From: JAWOGN01 sp046496815
GTDB lineage: Bacteria; Desulfobacterota; DSM-4660; Desulfatiglandales; Desulfatiglandaceae
Assembly (NCBI GenBank): GCA_046496815.1
Contig: JAWOGN010000258.1
Location: 1 to 17,134 of the forward strand
Length of the DNA: 17,134 nt
Direction: 5' to 3'
This document shows positions 13,491 through 17,134 of the stretch, one piece after another (the first letter of the stretch is position 1; every line of letters starts with the position of its first letter). The translations under genes were made by a program, and so were the position numbers. The notes beneath the pieces were generated by a model, which was not told the origin of the DNA, did no database searches, and worked only from the letters and a program-made list of their open reading frames with translations.

Positions 13491-15836
13491 TTACTTTTTG
13501 CACGGTTCCAATTTTGAAGAGTTCAGCGCCGTTTCGAGCACCTCATCCATGCTGCTCACCAAATCGAAGGTAAGCTGTTTTTTTATTTTTTCCGGAATAT
13601 CATCCAAATCATTCTTGTTTCCTTTGGGAAGGATGATCTGTTTGATGCCGCTTCGACTGGCGGCCAGGACTTTTTCCTTGATCCCTCCGACCGGAAGTAC
13701 GGAGCCTCTCAGGGTTATCTCACCCGTCATGGCCAGTTTGGATTTCACCGGTCGCGATGTCAAGAGAGAGACCAGCGCCGTGAGCATGGTGACCCCCGCC
13801 GACGGTCCATCCTTTGGAATGGCACCGGCCGGCACATGAATATGAAGATCACGGTCTTTGTAAAAGTCGTCACAGACCCCCAGTTTTTCAGCCTTTGAAC
13901 GCAGATAGCTGAGGGCCGCCTGCGCGGATTCCTTCATGACATCGCCCAACTGACCTGTCAGAACCAGGGATTTGTTTCCCGGCATCATCGTGGCTTCTAC
14001 AAAGAGGAGATCCCCGCCGGTGGGGGTCCACGCCATACCCGTAGCCACGCCGGGGACTGAGGTCCGCTCGGCCAAATCCAGGGTGAACCTGGGATTTCCC
14101 AGGTACGCTTTCACCGTTTTGTCCAAGATGGGGAACTGCCGGGTCTCTCCCTCAGCCACTTTTCGGGCCACACCGCGGCAGATCCCGCCGATTTCCCTTT
14201 CAAGATTCCTGACGCCGGCCTCGCGAGTGTATTCTCTGATGATTTTTCGAATGGCCGATTTTCGAAAAGATACCTGTTTGCGTTTTAGGCCATGTTCCGA
14301 AATCTGTCTGGGAATCAGAAATCGAGCGGCAATGTTCACCTTTTCATCCTCCGTGTAGCCGGCCAGTTCCAGTATCTCCATTCTGTCGCGCAGCGGCGAG
14401 GGAATGGGGTCCAGCTGATTGGCCGTGCAGATGAACATGACCTGGGAAAGATCGAATTCCAGTTCCAGGTAATGGTCCGCGAACGAGAAGTTCTGCTCGG
14501 GATCCAGCACTTCCAAAAGAGCGGAAGAAGGGTCACCCCGGAAATCGGTGCCGACTTTGTCAACTTCGTCCAGCATGAAAACCGGATTGTTGGAACCGGC
14601 CCTTTTGATTCCGTGTATGATTCGACCGGGAAGGGCGCCTACATAGGTTCGGCGATGACCTCGAATTTCAGCCTCATCCCGGATGCCGCCCAGGGACATC
14701 CGGAAAAACTTCCTCCCAATCGCTTTGGCAATTGAACGCCCGAGACTGGTTTTACCCGTCCCGGGAGGACCCACCAGGCAGAGGATGGGTCCCTTATGGC
14801 TCGGATTCAACTTCCGAACGGCAAGATACTCCAGGATTCTCTTTTTGATTTTTTCCAGGTTGTAATGGTCTTGGTTCAGGACCTTTTCGGCAGCGACGAT
14901 ATCAAGATGGTCCGTTGTGCCGTCCATCCAGGGAAGTTCAAGGATCCAGTCCAGATATGTTCTGGCGACCGTGTATTCCGCTGCGGCGGGGTTCATGTTT
15001 GAAAGTCTTTCGATTTCCTTATCGGCGACTTTTCGTACCGCCTCCGGAAGTTGCTTTTTCTCCAAACGGGCCTTCAGCTCTTGAGCTTCCGATGGTTCCT
15101 CATCGCCCATTCCCAGTTCTTTTTGTATGGCCTTGAGCTGTTCCTTGAGATAATATTCGCGCTGTGTCTTGTCTATTCCCTTCTTGACCTGGTTTTGAAT
15201 CCTGGCGCCCGTTTTTTGTAACTCGAGTTCTTCATTGAGAAACAGGGTCAATTTTTTTAAGCGCTCCTTGATGTCCAGACAATCCAGAATTTCCTGCTTT
15301 TTGTTCCGGTTAAGGTTCAGGGTGGACACAATCATGTCTGCCAAGGGACCCGGCTGGTCAACGTTTCGGGGGAGTTGCACCAATTCCTCCGGTAGGTGGG
15401 GAGACAAATCTACGATGAGTTTGAAAAGACCGGATATATTTCTTACCAGTGCGCTGACCCCCTTGCCGGAGCGTTCAACATCTTTCAGTTCATCAACATT
15501 TGCCTGCAGATACGGGTCACGGGAAACGATGTCCAGGATCGCGACTCTGGAAACCCCCTGTACAACCAGGATCGTACCTTCATCCCCTTTTGAAAGCTTG
15601 ACAATCTGAGCGGCTGTCCCGATCCGGTGAATATCGTCGATGCCGTCGGGCTCTTTTTCCGGGTTTTTCACCATCGCCACCACGATCATCTTGTCTTTTT
15701 GGAGTGCGTCATCCACCAGAGACACATGTTTTTTTTCCTTGATCATCAGAGGAATGATCATGCGGGGGTATATAATTGAGTCCCTGACGGGCAGTATCGG
15801 TAATGTATCTGATATCTTTTTTTTCCGATTTGTCAT
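13491..15836 (-). CDS. lon: ATP-dependent Lon protease
   Basis: A cytosolic AAA+ serine protease that degrades misfolded and regulatory proteins. The 781 residues include the Lon N domain (LPILPVRDSIIYPRMIIPL, about 12-30), a coiled segment around 200-270 (REYYLKEQLKAIQKELG), the AAA+ module with Walker A GPPGTGKT (356-363) and Walker B VFMLDEVDK (about 419-427), the sensor region CTANQLDPIP, and the proteolytic domain with Ser679 in PKDGPSAGVTM and Lys722 in GGIKEK, the same numbering as E. coli Lon. AAGGAG lies 6 bases before the ATG. It follows hsp20 by 89 bases on the same strand, most likely in one heat-responsive operon. Intact and unambiguous. Confidence 0.98.
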   Translation of the reverse strand: MTNRKKKISDTLPILPVRDSIIYPRMIIPLMIKEKKHVSLVDDALQKDKMIVVAMVKNPEKEPDGIDDIHRIGTAAQIVKLSKGDEGTILVVQGVSRVAILDIVSRDPYLQANVDELKDVERSGKGVSALVRNISGLFKLIVDLSPHLPEELVQLPRNVDQPGPLADMIVSTLNLNRNKKQEILDCLDIKERLKKLTLFLNEELELQKTGARIQNQVKKGIDKTQREYYLKEQLKAIQKELGMGDEEPSEAQELKARLEKKQLPEAVRKVADKEIERLSNMNPAAAEYTVARTYLDWILELPWMDGTTDHLDIVAAEKVLNQDHYNLEKIKKRILEYLAVRKLNPSHKGPILCLVGPPGTGKTSLGRSIAKAIGRKFFRMSLGGIRDEAEIRGHRRTYVGALPGRIIHGIKRAGSNNPVFMLDEVDKVGTDFRGDPSSALLEVLDPEQNFSFADHYLELEFDLSQVMFICTANQLDPIPSPLRDRMEILELAGYTEDEKVNIAARFLIPRQISEHGLKRKQVSFRKSAIRKIIREYTREAGVRNLEREIGGICRGVARKVAEGETRQFPILDKTVKAYLGNPRFTLDLAERTSVPGVATGMAWTPTGGDLLFVEATMMPGNKSLVLTGQLGDVMKESAQAALSYLRSKAEKLGVCDDFYKDRDLHIHVPAGAIPKDGPSAGVTMLTALVSLLTSRPVKSKLAMTGEITLRGSVLPVGGIKEKVLAASRSGIKQIILPKGNKNDLDDIPEKIKKQLTFDLVSSMDEVLETALNSSKLEPCKK

Positions 15837-15925
15837 TGGGTTCTCCTTGTTCTGAACCGATTCTTGAGTTTGTAGTTACAAAATGAGAACTGAACAACTT
15901 AGCGCCTCAAAGCGGGTGATTTGAA

Positions 15926-16372
15926 TCAAAAATTCACATTTACAGAAACGCTTTGCGGTACGCTTGCCTTTTTGATCCGTATGGTTAAAAGGCCGTCCGT
16001 ATAGAATGCTTCGATCTTTTCTTCGTCAATCGCAGCCGGTATCCGAAAAGTCCGCTCAAAATCACCATGTCCCATTTCCAATTGATGATATCGAACCGGC
16101 GTACCGGATGAAATATTTTGAACCCTTTTTCCTTCGACGCGGAGGTGGTTTTCATGGAAGGACACCGCGATATGTTTTTTCTCAACTCCCGCAAGGTTGA
16201 GCAAGATCATGATATCCTCTCTTGTCTCGTACACATCCGCCTCCGGTGTCCAATCCTTACGGGAGGGTGCCATGACGGGACGCTTGAGGTGCATCATTTC
16301 ATCCATCAGGTCTTGCATCTTGTTCTGAAGTGCCCTGAGATTCGGATCAAATTTAACTTTGATTAAATACAT
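15926..16372 (-). CDS. Small heat shock protein, Hsp20/alpha-crystallin family
   Basis: An ATP-independent holdase that keeps unfolding proteins soluble; it usually forms large oligomers. The 148 residues carry an N-terminal helical arm (NKMQDLMDEMMHLKRP), then an alpha-crystallin domain from WTPEADVYETREDIMILLNL (about 41-60) through LAGVEKKHIAVSF to EAFYTDGLLTIRIKK (about 121-135), which contains the signature A/E-x-x-x-DGLL. The tail (VSVNVNF) has V-x-V spacing in place of a standard I-x-I oligomerisation motif. AGGAGG precedes the ATG by 6 bases. Upstream of lon, it pairs a holdase with the protease that clears its clients. No CIRCE or sigma32 promoter was found. Confidence 0.93.
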   Translation of the reverse strand: MYLIKVKFDPNLRALQNKMQDLMDEMMHLKRPVMAPSRKDWTPEADVYETREDIMILLNLAGVEKKHIAVSFHENHLRVEGKRVQNISSGTPVRYHQLEMGHGDFERTFRIPAAIDEEKIEAFYTDGLLTIRIKKASVPQSVSVNVNF

Positions 16373-16527
16373 CGCAGTTCCTCCTGTGAGCGTACCTTGC
16401 TGGTTGTGGAAAGCCTGTAACTCATAACGCTTTTAACATAATCATCCGTAACCCTGAGTAAAGACATCGCGGCCTTTTTGAGAACCTCCGCGGGCGCATG
16501 GAGCGAATAGAGTGCCCGTAGGCGCAA
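16363..16527 (-). other. Unassigned open frame overlapping the hsp20 start
   Basis: On the minus strand an open frame of about 62 codons (from a stop just beyond 16551 to 16363) reads through the gap upstream of hsp20 and ends inside its first codons. From the TTG at 16527 it gives LRLRALYSLHAPAEVLKKAA, then SLLRVTDDYVKSVMSYRLS, ending QEELRCI. The amino-acid composition is protein-like and helical. No convincing start or ribosome site exists and I do not know the family, so it may be a gene remnant or chance. Confidence 0.25.
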
Positions 16528-16620
16528 TACTCGGACATATTTGGCGATGTATTAGGCTGAATTGCGTGACGGGTGTCATAACTGTTTTTTTTGGTAATTA
16601 TAAGTAATTATTGGAATAGA

Positions 16621-16648
16621 AATTTAACACAATTTTTTTTATTGACAA
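16621..16648 (-). promoter_or_regulatory. Possible divergent promoter toward hsp20
   Basis: On the minus strand TTGTCA (16648-16643) and TAAATT (16626-16621) with a 16-base spacer form a weak promoter that would point to hsp20. The -35 overlaps the -35 of the opposite-strand promoter within ATTGACAAAT. The distance to hsp20 (about 240 bases) is long. Confidence 0.25.
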
Positions 16649-16671
16649 ATGATAACCCATGGGGGTATTAA
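16642..16671 (+). promoter_or_regulatory. Promoter of the leader and HTH regulator gene
   Basis: TTGACA (16642-16647, perfect) and TATTAA (16666-16671, four of six) with an 18-base spacer. Transcription would begin near 16678, giving a leader of about 130 bases before the ATG at 16808 with an intrinsic terminator in its middle. Confidence 0.55.
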
Positions 16672-16689
16672 ACTGTCCTACTCAGATAG

Positions 16690-16738
16690 AGGACTGTCCG
16701 GATAGTTGAGAGCGGTTACCGCGGAGGTCCTTTTTTTT
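16690..16738 (+). terminator. Intrinsic terminator inside the leader of the regulator gene
   Basis: AGGAC (16690-16694) pairs with GTCCT (16727-16731), and inside it TCCG (16697-16700) pairs with CGGA (16722-16725), separated by a small internal loop. Eight T residues run 16731-16738. The apical part contains GCGGTTACCGC, which can form its own short hairpin. Lying downstream of a promoter and upstream of a coding start, it suggests attenuation or a roughly 60-base small RNA. Confidence 0.6.
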
Positions 16739-16807
16739 GTGATGTGGCTTATGTCAATCCAGATACATCAAACTTTATAAGAGCGGTCGGACGCGGGAAG
16801 CAAAGCA

Positions 16808-17134
16808 ATGAAAAAAGAAGACCTCCTTGGAACCAAAGACATCGCAGACTTTTTAAGAATTAACGAAAAGATGGTTTACACGCTAATTTCAGAAAAGGGT
16901 CTGCCGGCCACGAAAGTCACGGGAAAATGGCTGTTTCCGCTATATCTGGTGGAACGGTGGTTGGAAAATGAAACGATCAATTATCCGGAAATGCCGAGCT
17001 CATTACCGTCCTTTCGCGGGCTGCTCATTATTGTCGGCAGTAACGACATTCTATTGGATAGGCTCATATCGCTTTTTAATCAACGGTACCCTGAACATGT
17101 CGCCGTGTTCGGGAATATCGGGAGTCTCAACGGA
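16808..17134 (+). CDS. HTH (excisionase/MerR-like) regulator with binding-protein-like domain, partial
   Basis: The first 109 residues of a protein that runs off the window. Residues about 7-50 are a MerR/excisionase-type winged HTH: LLGTKDIADFLRINEKMVY, then a helix and wing (GLPATKVTGKWLFP) and LVERWLEN, the usual HTH_17 layout. From about residue 70, LLIIVGSNDILLDRLISLF starts what looks like a periplasmic-binding-protein-type sensor domain, as found in regulators of molybdate/tungstate or cofactor genes in anaerobes. The ligand is unknown. GGGAAG upstream is a weak ribosome site. Expression probably passes through the terminator-bearing leader upstream. The 3' part lies outside the window. 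Confidence 0.7.
   Translation, partial: MKKEDLLGTKDIADFLRINEKMVYTLISEKGLPATKVTGKWLFPLYLVERWLENETINYPEMPSSLPSFRGLLIIVGSNDILLDRLISLFNQRYPEHVAVFGNIGSLNG

Noticed and set aside
13498..15855. Many plus-strand open frames opposite lon
   Set aside because: They are antisense shadows of a fully supported Lon gene with Walker and catalytic motifs on the minus strand.
16490..16560. Possible CIRCE/HrcA operator upstream of hsp20
   Set aside because: GAGTGC-like text is present but the inverted repeat with a 9-base spacer needed for CIRCE is not.
16678..16740. Leader read as a known molybdenum cofactor riboswitch
   Set aside because: The leader is too short and I could not trace the conserved helices of that class; only a terminator hairpin is supported.
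1..17134. CRISPR array, tRNA, rRNA, complete insertion sequence or prophage genes
   Set aside because: No regularly spaced direct repeats, cloverleaf, rRNA-like text, transposase or integrase motif was seen on either strand by eye.

Overview
The window looks like chromosomal DNA of an anaerobic, Gram-negative bacterium, most likely a deltaproteobacterium (Desulfobacterota, perhaps a sulfate reducer or syntroph). This rests on the gene mix: a YedE/TusA/DUF3343 sulfur-selenium module, a stand-alone core MetE-type protein, several toxin-antitoxin pairs, and an excisionase-type HTH regulator fused to a binding-protein domain. No rRNA or phylogenetic marker is present, so the taxon is an inference.

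Layout. (1) 44-6724 (+): carbohydrate metabolism. It holds 6-phosphogluconolactonase, phosphoglycerate mutase (gpmA), glucose-6-phosphate isomerase (pgi), 4-alpha-glucanotransferase (malQ, overlapping pgi) and a C-terminally truncated GH13 sucrose-phosphorylase-like gene. The run is interrupted by a scar of dead toxin-antitoxin genes (1040-1376) and by what looks like the first codons of a lost phosphoglucomutase gene (1536-1580). Intact, the set would channel glycogen or alpha-glucans through glucose-6-P into glycolysis and the oxidative pentose phosphate branch. (2) 6737-7890 (+): a core MetE-like methyltransferase whose original 5' end appears frameshifted. (3) 8112-8811 (+): a complete antitoxin/VapC pair with a strong sigma70-type promoter. 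(4) 9088-11837 (-): four tightly packed genes, yedE, tusA, a DUF3343-like two-part protein and a YjeF_C/ribokinase-fold protein, forming a likely selenium or sulfur trafficking operon. (5) 12313-13094 (+): a Phd/YefM-PIN toxin-antitoxin pair with its own promoter. (6) 13491-16372 (-): hsp20 followed by lon, a protein quality-control operon. (7) 16642-17134 (+): a promoter, a short leader ending in a good intrinsic terminator, and the first 109 codons of an HTH plus binding-protein-like regulator that runs off the window.

The accessory stretches between these blocks hold decayed gene fragments, REP-like palindromes, an 8-bp tandem repeat and large inverted repeats. This suggests repeated insertion and deletion around stable housekeeping genes. 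The most promising candidates for a less described system are the yedE-tusA-DUF3343-kinase operon and the terminator-containing leader in front of the last gene. Everything here comes from reading the sequence; no database search was run.
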